This document shows, piece by piece, positions 52,714 to 60,847 of a stretch of DNA of 64,000 nt. The stretch is from contig NZ_QUOV01000001.1 in NCBI RefSeq assembly GCF_003390395.1, positions 2,790,001 to 2,854,000 on the forward strand, written 5' to 3'. The position numbers were made by a program, and so were the translations under genes. The notes beneath the pieces were generated by a model. The model did not search any database. It was not told the origin of the DNA and saw only the letters and a program-made list of their open reading frames with translations. The DNA comes from Thalassotalea euphylliae. GTDB lineage: Bacteria > Pseudomonadota > Gammaproteobacteria > Enterobacterales > Alteromonadaceae. Numbering within the stretch: position 1 is the first letter of the stretch; every line of letters begins with the position of its first letter.

Positions 52714-55700
52714 ATGAAATATCGCAATACTGTTTGTGCTAGCTTCGTTATGGCTGCTGGCTTAATAGCAAGTACCACTTATGCCACACCTAACCCTGCT
52801 ACTGATGAAGAAGTAAAAACTAAGCTCAAAGGGCTTTATATTATCCAACTAAAAGACCCTTCAGCGATTGATAATGCAATGGCAACTGCCGACATCCCGA
52901 GCCGCGGAGTACCAGCTAGTCAAGCAAGATACAATGCCCAAAGTGAAACCAATCGCAGCTATGTAGCTCAACTGCACGCAAAACAACGAGCATTTATTTC
53001 GTCATCTAGTTTACCTGAACCTGTGTATCAGTACGGTCACACTTTCAATGGTGTTACTGTAAAATTAACTGATAAACAGTTAGAGACGCTTAAAAGTCAT
53101 CCAGATGTACTCCATATTTGGCCTGACGAAATGTTAACGTTAGACACAGCTAATACACCTCAGTTTTTAAATTTGACCACACCTGGTGGGCTTCATGACA
53201 CTGGCACCTTAGGCGAAGATGTTGTGGTTGGTATTGTTGACTCAGGTATCAACCCTAACCACCCAAGTTTTGATGGCACTGGCTACTCAGCATTTGGCGC
53301 CGATCAAGGTTGGAATGGTTCTTGTGATATCAATACGGACGACACATTTGCCTGTAACAACAAGCTCATTGGGGCGAAATACTTCAATGCTGGTATTAGC
53401 GCAGCATTAGTAAACGCAGGCCTTAACTTTGCTGATTATGAGGTTTTTTCACCACGAGATATTGACGGCCACGGCTCACATGTTGCGGGAACAGCAGCAG
53501 GTAACGCGCTTAGCAACTCCGTAGTAAACGGTCAAGATGCTGGTGCTGCTCGTGGTATGGCACCGCGTGCTCGTGTCGCGGCTTATAAAGCGTGTTGGGA
53601 CTTTGTGATTGGTGGTGGCACCCGCGGTAGTTGTTTTAGTAGTGATACTTCAGCAGCTATCGAAGCAGCGGTTGCTGACGGTGTTGACGTGATAAACTAC
53701 TCTATCAGTGGTAGCACAGAATTTTTAATGACCTCTCCAGCAGTTGCTTTTTTATCAGCAACTAATGGTGGTGTCTTTGTCGCTACGTCGGCGGGCAACG
53801 ATGGCCCAGGTGCTGGCACAGTAGGTATGCCTGTGCCTTGGGTTACCAATGTTGGCGCCTCATCTTACGACGGTACAGTGCCTGCACAGGGTGTTCAAAT
53901 TAACTCTGGCTCGCTTTCAGGCACAACGTTAATCGCAGCTGAAGCGAGTTTTACTCCAGCAATGTCAGGTTTACCTGACCTTACTCAAGATATCGCCGCC
54001 TCATTACCCGTTGAAGGCTGTAGTGCGTTCACAAACCCAGCTGATATAGCCGGGAAAATTGCATTAGTTAGTCGTGGCTCGTGTGGCTTTACCACGAAAA
54101 TCGCCAATGCTGAGGCGGCTGGTGCAACTGGTGTCATCGTGTACAACAATCAGCCTGGTGGTGCCCCATTTGCGATGGGCGGTACGATTAGCCCTGCTCC
54201 AACAATTCCTGCGTTTATGGTAGGAAATACAGATGGCTTAGCACTAGCTGCAGATTTAACAGGTGGTCAAAATGTTAACGTAACCTTCTCTGCAAGTATT
54301 CAAACGCAAAGTAGTGTCACAGGAAACATTATGGCTAACTTTAGCTCGCGTGGGCCAAGTCTTGCTGATGCTGATTTATTAGTGCCAGACATCACTGCTC
54401 CAGGGTTACAAATACTAGCAGCAAATGTAACTGGTGATACCTTCCAATATCTTCAAGGTACATCAATGTCTAGCCCTCATATTGCAGGTATCGCAGCCCT
54501 TATCAAAGAGCAACATCCTAGTTGGAGCCCTGCAGCAATGCGTTCAGCAATTATGACAACAGCAAGACAAAATGTACTAAAAGAAGACGGCAGCACACCA
54601 GGCGATTCACTTGATTTTGGCTCAGGGCATGTAGTTCCTAATGCAGCAGTTTCTCCGGGCTTTATTTATGACGCTAATCAGTTTGACTATGCAGGCTTTG
54701 TTTGTGGTAAAGATGACGAAGTTGTTTTCATTGAAAACTTTATGAACAACGCGACAGGCATTGCTGGCATCTGTGGAATTTTACCTGATTTTGGTTATTT
54801 GCCAGGTAGTAACTTTAACCACCCGTCAATTGCAGTTTCAGAATTAGGCTTGCCAGAAGCGGCAATCCGATATGCAACAGATGTTACAGGCAGTGAATCA
54901 ACATACACAGCAAGCGTTGTCGCTCCGACAGGCGTTGACGTAACTGTTCAAGTATTTGTTGATGGCGCGTGGGTAACCACCAATTCAATGACTATCCCTG
55001 CAGATGATACTGTCGCATACAGACTGCTATTAGCACAGAATCAACAGGCAGTTTGGGATCAATACGCTTTTGGTAGCATTACTTGGTCAAACGGCACCAA
55101 TAGCGTCTACAGCCCAATCGTTGTCGAGCCAGTTGAACCACCAGCAATTGATATTGCTGCAGAAATGGTTGATAGTTTTAGTAGCGCTAACCATCGCATT
55201 ATTATGCCAGTACAATTCTACTATGACGGCGAAATATATGCACAAAGCCACGGTATGCAAGAGCCTCAGCAATTGCCTGGTCAGGCAACGCAAGATCCGG
55301 ATCAAAGCTTTGATGAAAGCGATACAGGATTAGGCATTCACGACTTCCAGCTTCCTGCATCAACTAAAGCTATTCGCTTTACGCTACAAAATGCCCAGCT
55401 GTCTGATGTTAATGCAGATCTCGACTTATTCCTATTTGAGTGTACAGGTGAGGATAGTTGCGAAGAGATTGACTCATCAACTACCGCTACTTCTAACGAA
55501 GTTATCACCCTTGTACAACCGAAAAGCATTGATGACGGCGTCAGTTATCGTGTTTATGTACATGCTTGGAACGCAGGTAGCTCAGGTGTGACCGATTACC
55601 CACTGAATGTGTATCAAGTTGATACTGACAACGGCAATATGCGCACCTTAATTCGCCGTGCAGCTAGAAATGGTAGAACAGCAAGTATGTACATGCTGTT

Positions 55701-55803
55701 TAGAAACCTAGCAGCTGGCAAAAACTACTTAGGTGGTGTTTCTCTTGTTGACCAAGATGGCACAGACATAGGCTTTACATTAATCGACTTGTCTAGCCAA
55801 TAA
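52714..55803 (+). CDS. Secreted S8-family serine protease (subtilase) with PA domain
   Basis: A large extracellular subtilisin-like protease (1029 residues). Order: signal peptide (1-25), I9-type propeptide (YIIQLKDPSAI to about 142), catalytic domain with D176 (VGIVDSGIN), H253 (DGHGSHVAGT) and S584 (GTSMSSPHIAG), a PA insert (about 420-530, GKIALVSRGSCGFTTKI), a fibronectin-like segment, and a C-terminal domain (about 880-990) resembling prepeptidase or bacterial pre-peptidase modules. No PEP-CTERM or GlyGly-CTERM tail. I start at 52714 (AAAAGGA before it), six residues after an upstream ATG. The PEP-CTERM gene follows. Confidence 0.93.
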   Translation: MKYRNTVCASFVMAAGLIASTTYATPNPATDEEVKTKLKGLYIIQLKDPSAIDNAMATADIPSRGVPASQARYNAQSETNRSYVAQLHAKQRAFISSSSLPEPVYQYGHTFNGVTVKLTDKQLETLKSHPDVLHIWPDEMLTLDTANTPQFLNLTTPGGLHDTGTLGEDVVVGIVDSGINPNHPSFDGTGYSAFGADQGWNGSCDINTDDTFACNNKLIGAKYFNAGISAALVNAGLNFADYEVFSPRDIDGHGSHVAGTAAGNALSNSVVNGQDAGAARGMAPRARVAAYKACWDFVIGGGTRGSCFSSDTSAAIEAAVADGVDVINYSISGSTEFLMTSPAVAFLSATNGGVFVATSAGNDGPGAGTVGMPVPWVTNVGASSYDGTVPAQGVQINSGSLSGTTLIAAEASFTPAMSGLPDLTQDIAASLPVEGCSAFTNPADIAGKIALVSRGSCGFTTKIANAEAAGATGVIVYNNQPGGAPFAMGGTISPAPTIPAFMVGNTDGLALAADLTGGQNVNVTFSASIQTQSSVTGNIMANFSSRGPSLADADLLVPDITAPGLQILAANVTGDTFQYLQGTSMSSPHIAGIAALIKEQHPSWSPAAMRSAIMTTARQNVLKEDGSTPGDSLDFGSGHVVPNAAVSPGFIYDANQFDYAGFVCGKDDEVVFIENFMNNATGIAGICGILPDFGYLPGSNFNHPSIAVSELGLPEAAIRYATDVTGSESTYTASVVAPTGVDVTVQVFVDGAWVTTNSMTIPADDTVAYRLLLAQNQQAVWDQYAFGSITWSNGTNSVYSPIVVEPVEPPAIDIAAEMVDSFSSANHRIIMPVQFYYDGEIYAQSHGMQEPQQLPGQATQDPDQSFDESDTGLGIHDFQLPASTKAIRFTLQNAQLSDVNADLDLFLFECTGEDSCEEIDSSTTATSNEVITLVQPKSIDDGVSYRVYVHAWNAGSSGVTDYPLNVYQVDTDNGNMRTLIRRAARNGRTASMYMLFRNLAAGKNYLGGVSLVDQDGTDIGFTLIDLSSQ

Positions 55804-55823
55804 GTCAGTAATTTCGGTTCAGC

Positions 55824-55843
55824 AGCGCAGCATATGCTGCGCT
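55824..55843. repeat. 20-bp perfect palindrome between subtilase and PEP-CTERM genes
   Basis: AGCGCAGCATATGCTGCGCT is a perfect palindrome, 20 bp, 20 bases after the subtilase stop. No T-run follows, so it is more like an mRNA-processing or stabilising hairpin, or a protein-binding site for the second gene. Confidence 0.75.
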
Positions 55844-55887
55844 CTACCGACAGAATAAGCTCTATTTATAATTAATGAGGAAATAAA

Positions 55888-56424
55888 ATGAATAAAAAAA
55901 TCTCTCTAATAATTGCTGCCGTTATGTTGATGCTTATCAGCGCAACTAGCCAAGCCAAAATTATGCAAGATATTATTGTTGATAACGTAGTTGCAGAACC
56001 TGGCAATTTGTTTGGTATCGCAGATGGTTTTTCTGGTGTTGTCGGCTCAATCACCTATAACCCATCAAACTTAGATCCGAATGGATTTGGTGATATTTCA
56101 ACGGCAATCGACAGTGACTTTTTCTTCGAAGTCACCTTTGGTGCTTTCACTTTTAGTTCACTAGATGACGTTGACCCTTTTGGCCCGCTAGCATTTCTTG
56201 CTGATCCAACTGAGTTACTTGGCGGTATTGATATTTTAGAAGCCTTCCTAGAATCAGGCGGCCTTAGTCTAGAGTTTGGTCCGGGTTTTGTCGCAGGTGA
56301 AGATGTTAATGGCATTGCATTTACTGGCGATATTAGTTTTGGCCAAGCGATTCCTGAGCCAGCAATGGCTGCCTTATTCTTATCTGCCTTAGCAATGTTG
56401 AGAATACGTCGCCGTGCGCAATAA
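55888..56424 (+). CDS. PEP-CTERM sorting-domain protein
   Basis: A 178-residue exported protein: signal peptide (LIIAAVMLMLISATSQA), a beta-rich middle section, and the C-terminal PEP-CTERM signal: IPEPAMAALFLSALAMLRIRRRAQ pattern, i.e. the PEP motif, a hydrophobic helix and an Arg-rich end. Such proteins are cut by an exosortase (XrtA/EpsH), which must be encoded elsewhere. TGAGGAA before ATG. Follows the subtilase by 84 bp. Confidence 0.9.
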   Translation: MNKKISLIIAAVMLMLISATSQAKIMQDIIVDNVVAEPGNLFGIADGFSGVVGSITYNPSNLDPNGFGDISTAIDSDFFFEVTFGAFTFSSLDDVDPFGPLAFLADPTELLGGIDILEAFLESGGLSLEFGPGFVAGEDVNGIAFTGDISFGQAIPEPAMAALFLSALAMLRIRRRAQ

Positions 56425-56449
56425 CTAAACGGTGTTGCCACACACAATC

Positions 56450-56476
56450 AAAGGAGCATTTATGCTCCTTTTTTTA
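56450..56476 (+). terminator. Terminator after PEP-CTERM gene
   Basis: AAAGGAGCAT (56450-56459) / ATGCTCCTTT (56462-56471) is a perfect 10-bp stem with a 2-base loop, then T-run. Confidence 0.92.
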
Positions 56477-56582
56477 TGAAGCCATATCTAGAATAGCTTA
56501 CACAATGTTAAATATATTTGACACCAAGTTAACCAACAACTAAATTATCTATGTCTAATATTTTTTACATAGGGAATTCGTA

Positions 56583-57041
56583 ATGCCATTTAAGATGAAA
56601 GTTTCGCTGCTCACAATTGTCACAAATTTACTGATCCTCGGCTTTTACTTGTTGGGCACTAATAAGCTAGCGAGTAAGCAGCCAGTAGAAGAAGCAGAAA
56701 TCATTAACCTAGTTATACAAAATTTGATTACCTGTGGTGTTATTTTCGCCGTGTTAATGATTATTGTTGCCGCCATCAACCATAAAGAAGCATTGCAAGG
56801 TGATGATGAACGCGACAAGCTTATTGGCTTATATGGCGATCAAACTGGTTATTTTGGATTAACGCTAGTTATGGCATTGTTACTAATTTGGTGGTGGGGT
56901 GGCTCACTGTCGACTAAACCACTCGCGATTGCCTCAGTAGCCGACTCGGTTAATTTTATACACTTTCTCTTTATTGGATTTCTGATCAGCGATTGTGCCA
57001 AAAGTATTCGACAAATTTGGCTGTATCAGAAAGGCTGTTAA
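56583..57041 (+). CDS. Four-helix membrane protein paired with XRE regulator
   Basis: A 152-residue inner-membrane protein with four hydrophobic segments and a conserved DERDKLIGLYGDQTGYFGL between helices 2 and 3. Proteins of this type (DUF2178-like) are often encoded directly before a small XRE-type regulator, as here (gap 6 bp). Function unknown; could sense or anchor the regulator (inference). Confidence 0.75.
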   Translation: MPFKMKVSLLTIVTNLLILGFYLLGTNKLASKQPVEEAEIINLVIQNLITCGVIFAVLMIIVAAINHKEALQGDDERDKLIGLYGDQTGYFGLTLVMALLLIWWWGGSLSTKPLAIASVADSVNFIHFLFIGFLISDCAKSIRQIWLYQKGC

Positions 57042-57047
57042 CTGATA

Positions 57048-57272
57048 ATGAAAAAAACAATTTCCAACGATATCCGTAGGCTTCGCTTTAATAACAGTGA
57101 AATGACACAACAAGCCTTAGCTGACGCTGTCGGGGTATCAAGACAAACGATAGTCGCGATTGAGAAAAACAAATATTCACCATCTCTGGAAGTCGCCTTT
57201 AAAATAGCCGATGTTTTTAATGTTGGTATTAATGATGTTTTTCAATACCAATCTGCGACGGCTATTGATTGA
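57048..57272 (+). CDS. Small XRE-family HTH regulator
   Basis: A 74-residue single-domain transcription factor. The HTH reads MTQQALADAVGVSRQTIVAIEKNKYSPSLEVAFKIADVF (about 19-57), of the YozG/Cro-like group. It follows the membrane gene with a 6-bp gap and is very probably co-transcribed. No dimerisation domain, so it probably binds as a weak dimer. Confidence 0.92.
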   Translation: MKKTISNDIRRLRFNNSEMTQQALADAVGVSRQTIVAIEKNKYSPSLEVAFKIADVFNVGINDVFQYQSATAID

Positions 57273-57332
57273 TATTTTGGCTAATAGCGGCACCGTTCAT
57301 CAGCAAGATTAAACTTTCAACGTTAAACAATA

Positions 57333-57944
57333 ATGACAATAACTCAGCTATTAATCCAAATTGAGCAATGCACACTATGCCAAGAGCAATTGCCCCTGCC
57401 TGCGAAACCTATCTTGCAGGCCAGTCAGCACAGCCGTATTTTGGTGGCAGGGCAAGCACCTGGGCAAGTCACCCATGACAAAGGCCGTCCTTTTGATGAT
57501 AAAAGTGGTGAACGTCTGCGGGACTGGTTGGGCGTCAATCGTGAGCAGTTTTATAACCCTGACAAATTCGCCATAGTGCCGATGGGATTTTGTTATCCGG
57601 GTAAAGGAAAATCTGGGGATTTGCCGCCAATCCCTCGGTGCGCACAAACTTGGCGTGAACCTTTGCTGGCTGAGATGAAAAATATCGAGTTAACGATCCT
57701 TTTAGGTAAATACGCGCTCGATTGGCACCTAGCGAGATTAACGCCAAGTATTGGCGATAGTATCGCCTCAGCGAAAAACTTAACTGAAATCGTCAAATGT
57801 CACGAACTGCTATTTGACCATCAGGTCATTGCCCTACCTCATCCAAGCCCACGTAATAATCTTTGGTTAAAGAAAAACCCGTGGTTTGAGCAGGAAGTAA
57901 TACCTCTGCTAAAACAACGGGTTCTATCAGCCATAACTAATTAA
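57333..57944 (+). CDS. Uracil-DNA glycosylase-family protein
   Basis: A 203-residue UDG-fold protein. Motif 1 reads LVAGQAPGQVTHDKGRPFDDKSGERL (about 33-58) and motif 2 is HPSPRNN (about 169-175). N-terminal C12 and C15 recall the Fe-S-binding family 4/5, but only two of the four cysteines are obvious there, so iron-sulfur binding is doubtful. May remove uracil from DNA, or be one of the many family members of unknown activity. Confidence 0.85.
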   Translation: MTITQLLIQIEQCTLCQEQLPLPAKPILQASQHSRILVAGQAPGQVTHDKGRPFDDKSGERLRDWLGVNREQFYNPDKFAIVPMGFCYPGKGKSGDLPPIPRCAQTWREPLLAEMKNIELTILLGKYALDWHLARLTPSIGDSIASAKNLTEIVKCHELLFDHQVIALPHPSPRNNLWLKKNPWFEQEVIPLLKQRVLSAITN

Positions 57945-57971
57945 TAACTAACTAGCATGTGGCAGCTAGCG

Positions 57972-58520
57972 CTAAATAAACAGTCCAACTAAGGTCACTG
58001 TGCCTGCCGCCAACATCACTACTGACTGCTTTTTCAACTGCGGTAATTGCAAACTAATCACCACACCACTAATTAGGCTAAAGGTTAAACTAACACCAAA
58101 TAAAATACCCAATAGCCAGAAAATATAACCTGCATAGCCTTTGTGAATCATTAACATTTGGCGCCAAACATCATATTCTTTAACTATCAATTGGCTTGTT
58201 TGATTTTCTTTATCGAGCTTGAGTGATACTTGTTGCTTTTGTCCATACCAGTTATGACCACCGCCGCGCTTTGAATAGTCTTCAGGTAGTGATAAATGCT
58301 CGTATTTCGCAAGTAAAGGAACCACAATTTGAGCGGCACTTTCCTCGTTTTTAGGCCACTCCTTAACGGCGATGGGGTAGCTGTACTCTTGTTTCACCTC
58401 GCCGGTAATATCGAACATATAAAGCACACCGGAGACAATGTAAACTAAGGTCAAAGGCAAGAAGAAACAAGAAAAATAGGCATGGAGTTTCATCCATAGC
58501 AAACGGATTTTTGCTTTCAT
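57972..58520 (-). CDS. PepSY-associated membrane protein
   Basis: A 182-residue inner-membrane protein of the PepSY-TM group: MKLHAYFSCFFLPLTLVYIVSGVLYMF at the start, a periplasmic region (about 40-125) and two C-terminal helices; the HKGYAGYIFWLLGILFGVSL segment is conserved. Such proteins often accompany TonB receptors and may reduce iron at the inner membrane. It follows the kinase gene with a 170-bp gap. Confidence 0.8.
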   Translation of the reverse strand: MKAKIRLLWMKLHAYFSCFFLPLTLVYIVSGVLYMFDITGEVKQEYSYPIAVKEWPKNEESAAQIVVPLLAKYEHLSLPEDYSKRGGGHNWYGQKQQVSLKLDKENQTSQLIVKEYDVWRQMLMIHKGYAGYIFWLLGILFGVSLTFSLISGVVISLQLPQLKKQSVVMLAAGTVTLVGLFI

Positions 58521-58689
58521 AGGTAATTATTACTCTTATTAAGTTAATAAAATGCTCAAGACTGCCAAGCAAAACAGCCTATCTGCGGTAATCGTTGTGT
58601 AATTTGGGTGATAAATCGTTACTGAATTAGTGACGGCAGCTCAGTTAGATAGTTTTATCGGGTCATGGACACCAGTTATGGACATAACG

Positions 58690-60015
58690 TCATGGACTAA
58701 GACTAATTGTCATCACCAAGCCATGTGGTAGATTATTACTGGCTTCTAAGCTACCGCCGACCGCTTTTATTTGGCGTCTAGCCAATGCGAGGCCTAGACC
58801 ATAGCCGCCACTGTCACGATCCCTCGATTTGTCGAGGCGAACGAAGGGCTTAAAGATATCTTCGAGTTGCGCCGCTGGTACACCGGGCCCTTGGTCTTTA
58901 ATCTCGATAAGTACTTGGCCCTCATGCTGGCGACAACTAATGCGAATGCCCGCATCAATTGGCGTGTACTTCATGGCATTACGCACAATGTTTTCAATCG
59001 ACTGCCCCAACGCGCGGTGATTGCTGTTACAAACCATACATTCACTTGTTAAGTCGAGTGCTAGCGGGTGATTTGGAAATTCAAACTTGGCATCCTCGGC
59101 AATGCTTTCAATTAAGGCCACGAGATCGACGTCTTCTTGATTAAGCTCTGGTTTTTCATTGTCGAGCCAAGCGAGCGTTAAGGTATCTTCGACCAGGTCT
59201 GCCATGCAGTTAATTTCTCGTTCGATACGCTCATACATTTGTGCTGGCTGGTATTGGCTGTCTAATGTTAAACGCAAACGAGTGATCGGCGTGCGCAGCT
59301 CATGTGAAATGTCCGCGATCAGTTGGCGCTGGCTACTTAGTAGCTCCGCAATGCTGTCTGCCATATGATTAAAGCTGAGCGCAAGTTGGCCAATTTCATC
59401 ATGTCGATTAGCGGCATTTACCGACGCCCTAGTATCAAAGTTACCCGCCCTAAATTTCGTAGTATCTGTATGCAAAGCCTCTAGCGGTTTAATGATATGG
59501 CGATAAATAAAGTAGCTTAGTACCGCCACTAATAGCAGTGGCAACAATATGGTAATACTCAAATGGATCAGCTGCCAATGCGCGCCTGGGCGCATGCGCT
59601 GTGGCAGTTGGATCAGTAAATGATAATCTTGTACACCTATTGGCACGTCAATAATAGGGTTTTGCTCGTGCTCTAAATGAATGGGCCAGTGCACACCACG
59701 GCCGAAATTAACTTCCTCGCCAATATAGTCAGCATGCTCTTGGCCTTGCAACCAGTTAGGTTCCATACGCACCACAACTAGCCGCGTTTGTTCGTGCTGT
59801 TCAACCCAATTAGCCCACTCGCTAAGTTGTGCAGGGTTATCTTCAAAAACTGCTTTCGCTTGCTGGCCATAAGCGATTAGCTGAGCTTGATCTGCTGGCG
59901 AAATATAGCTCATTTTGCGCTCTACTTGTTCACTTAAATATGACAAGCCCCAAACCAGCGAAACACTGCTCAGTGCAATGCTCAAGTAAATCTTCCAGAA
60001 CAGCTTCAATTTCAT
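58690..60015 (-). CDS. Sensor histidine kinase
   Basis: The sensor of a two-component system. Two membrane helices (about 9-25 and 150-172) flank a periplasmic domain, then come HAMP (KPLEALHTDTTKFRAGNFD), HisKA with H238 in ADISHELRTPITRLRL, and the ATPase with N-box NIVRNAMKYTP and G boxes DQGPGVP and GYGLGLALARRQ. Overlaps the response regulator by 4 bp. The periplasmic sensor has several His (EQHEQ, HWPIHLEHEQ), so a metal signal is possible (inference). Confidence 0.93.
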   Translation of the reverse strand: MKLKLFWKIYLSIALSSVSLVWGLSYLSEQVERKMSYISPADQAQLIAYGQQAKAVFEDNPAQLSEWANWVEQHEQTRLVVVRMEPNWLQGQEHADYIGEEVNFGRGVHWPIHLEHEQNPIIDVPIGVQDYHLLIQLPQRMRPGAHWQLIHLSITILLPLLLVAVLSYFIYRHIIKPLEALHTDTTKFRAGNFDTRASVNAANRHDEIGQLALSFNHMADSIAELLSSQRQLIADISHELRTPITRLRLTLDSQYQPAQMYERIEREINCMADLVEDTLTLAWLDNEKPELNQEDVDLVALIESIAEDAKFEFPNHPLALDLTSECMVCNSNHRALGQSIENIVRNAMKYTPIDAGIRISCRQHEGQVLIEIKDQGPGVPAAQLEDIFKPFVRLDKSRDRDSGGYGLGLALARRQIKAVGGSLEASNNLPHGLVMTISLSP

Positions 60016-60719
60016 GCGTCACCTGATTGATTTGACATATCCGCATTGCTGAGGGAAAAGTCCGGCAAGTGTGTGAACATATAGCCTTTGCCGTGCACGG
60101 TTTTAATCACTGTCGGATCTAAACCAGCACGCTTGAATTTCTTGCGAATATTGGAAATATGCATATCAAGCGTACGATCGTAACGACCAAATTCCTTATG
60201 CAGAATCACCTGATAAAGATAGGGTTTGCTCAGTGCAGTTGCCGCATGTTCAGCAAGCAATTTGGCTATATCAAGCTCAATGGCTGTTAGCTCTGGCACA
60301 CGTTTATTCAGTGCCCGATAACTTGTAGAGTTGTCTTGCAGCGGTTGTTGGCTGTGCTGATAACGGCGCAGAATAGCTTCGATTCGCAGCGTTAGCTCTT
60401 CCATATTAAAAGGTTTGGCTAAATAGTCATCAGCCCCTAAACGTAGCCCTTCGATGCGGTCTTGCTCATTGCCAAGGGCGGTTAGCATCAGCACAGGAGT
60501 CGAACTTTGCTTGCGCACCTGCTTTAGTACAGACAGACCATCCATAGTCGGCAACATAATATCGAGTAAAATCAAATCGAAGTTTTGGCCAATGGCGAAA
60601 TCCACCCCTTGCTTGCCATCTAAACACGAAACCACTCGATATTTACTGGCACGCAAGTTATTGGTGATCAGCTCATTGACAACTTTGTCATCTTCAATGA
60701 TTAAAATACTGGCTGGCAT
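60012..60719 (-). CDS. OmpR-family response regulator
   Basis: A DNA-binding response regulator. The receiver has the acidic pocket IEDD (9-11) and the phospho-acceptor D53 in LILLDIMLPTMDG; K102-type Lys is in DYLAKPFNMEEL. The C-terminal winged helix (FGRYDRTLDMHISNIRKKF, VHGKGYMF) is OmpR/PhoB type. First gene of the RR-kinase pair; it lies 128 bp after a Fur-box TonB receptor on the same strand. Confidence 0.95.
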   Translation of the reverse strand: MPASILIIEDDKVVNELITNNLRASKYRVVSCLDGKQGVDFAIGQNFDLILLDIMLPTMDGLSVLKQVRKQSSTPVLMLTALGNEQDRIEGLRLGADDYLAKPFNMEELTLRIEAILRRYQHSQQPLQDNSTSYRALNKRVPELTAIELDIAKLLAEHAATALSKPYLYQVILHKEFGRYDRTLDMHISNIRKKFKRAGLDPTVIKTVHGKGYMFTHLPDFSLSNADMSNQSGDA

Positions 60720-60791
60720 GGTGTTCTCTATCGGTGGTTGTGCTTGGCTTTACTCAGCTATACACTGCTTTGCGCGAGTGATTGCTCATCA

Positions 60792-60824
60792 TAAAAAAGC
60801 GTATGACGGGTGATCATACGCTTT
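60792..60824 (-). terminator. Terminator of the TonB receptor gene
   Basis: AAAGCGTATGA / TCATACGCTTT, an 11-bp perfect stem (60796-60806 and 60814-60824) with a 7-nt loop and a T6 tail on the minus strand, just after the TonB receptor stop. Confidence 0.9.
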
Positions 60825-60847
60825 GTGTTATGGTGTTCAATAACCGG

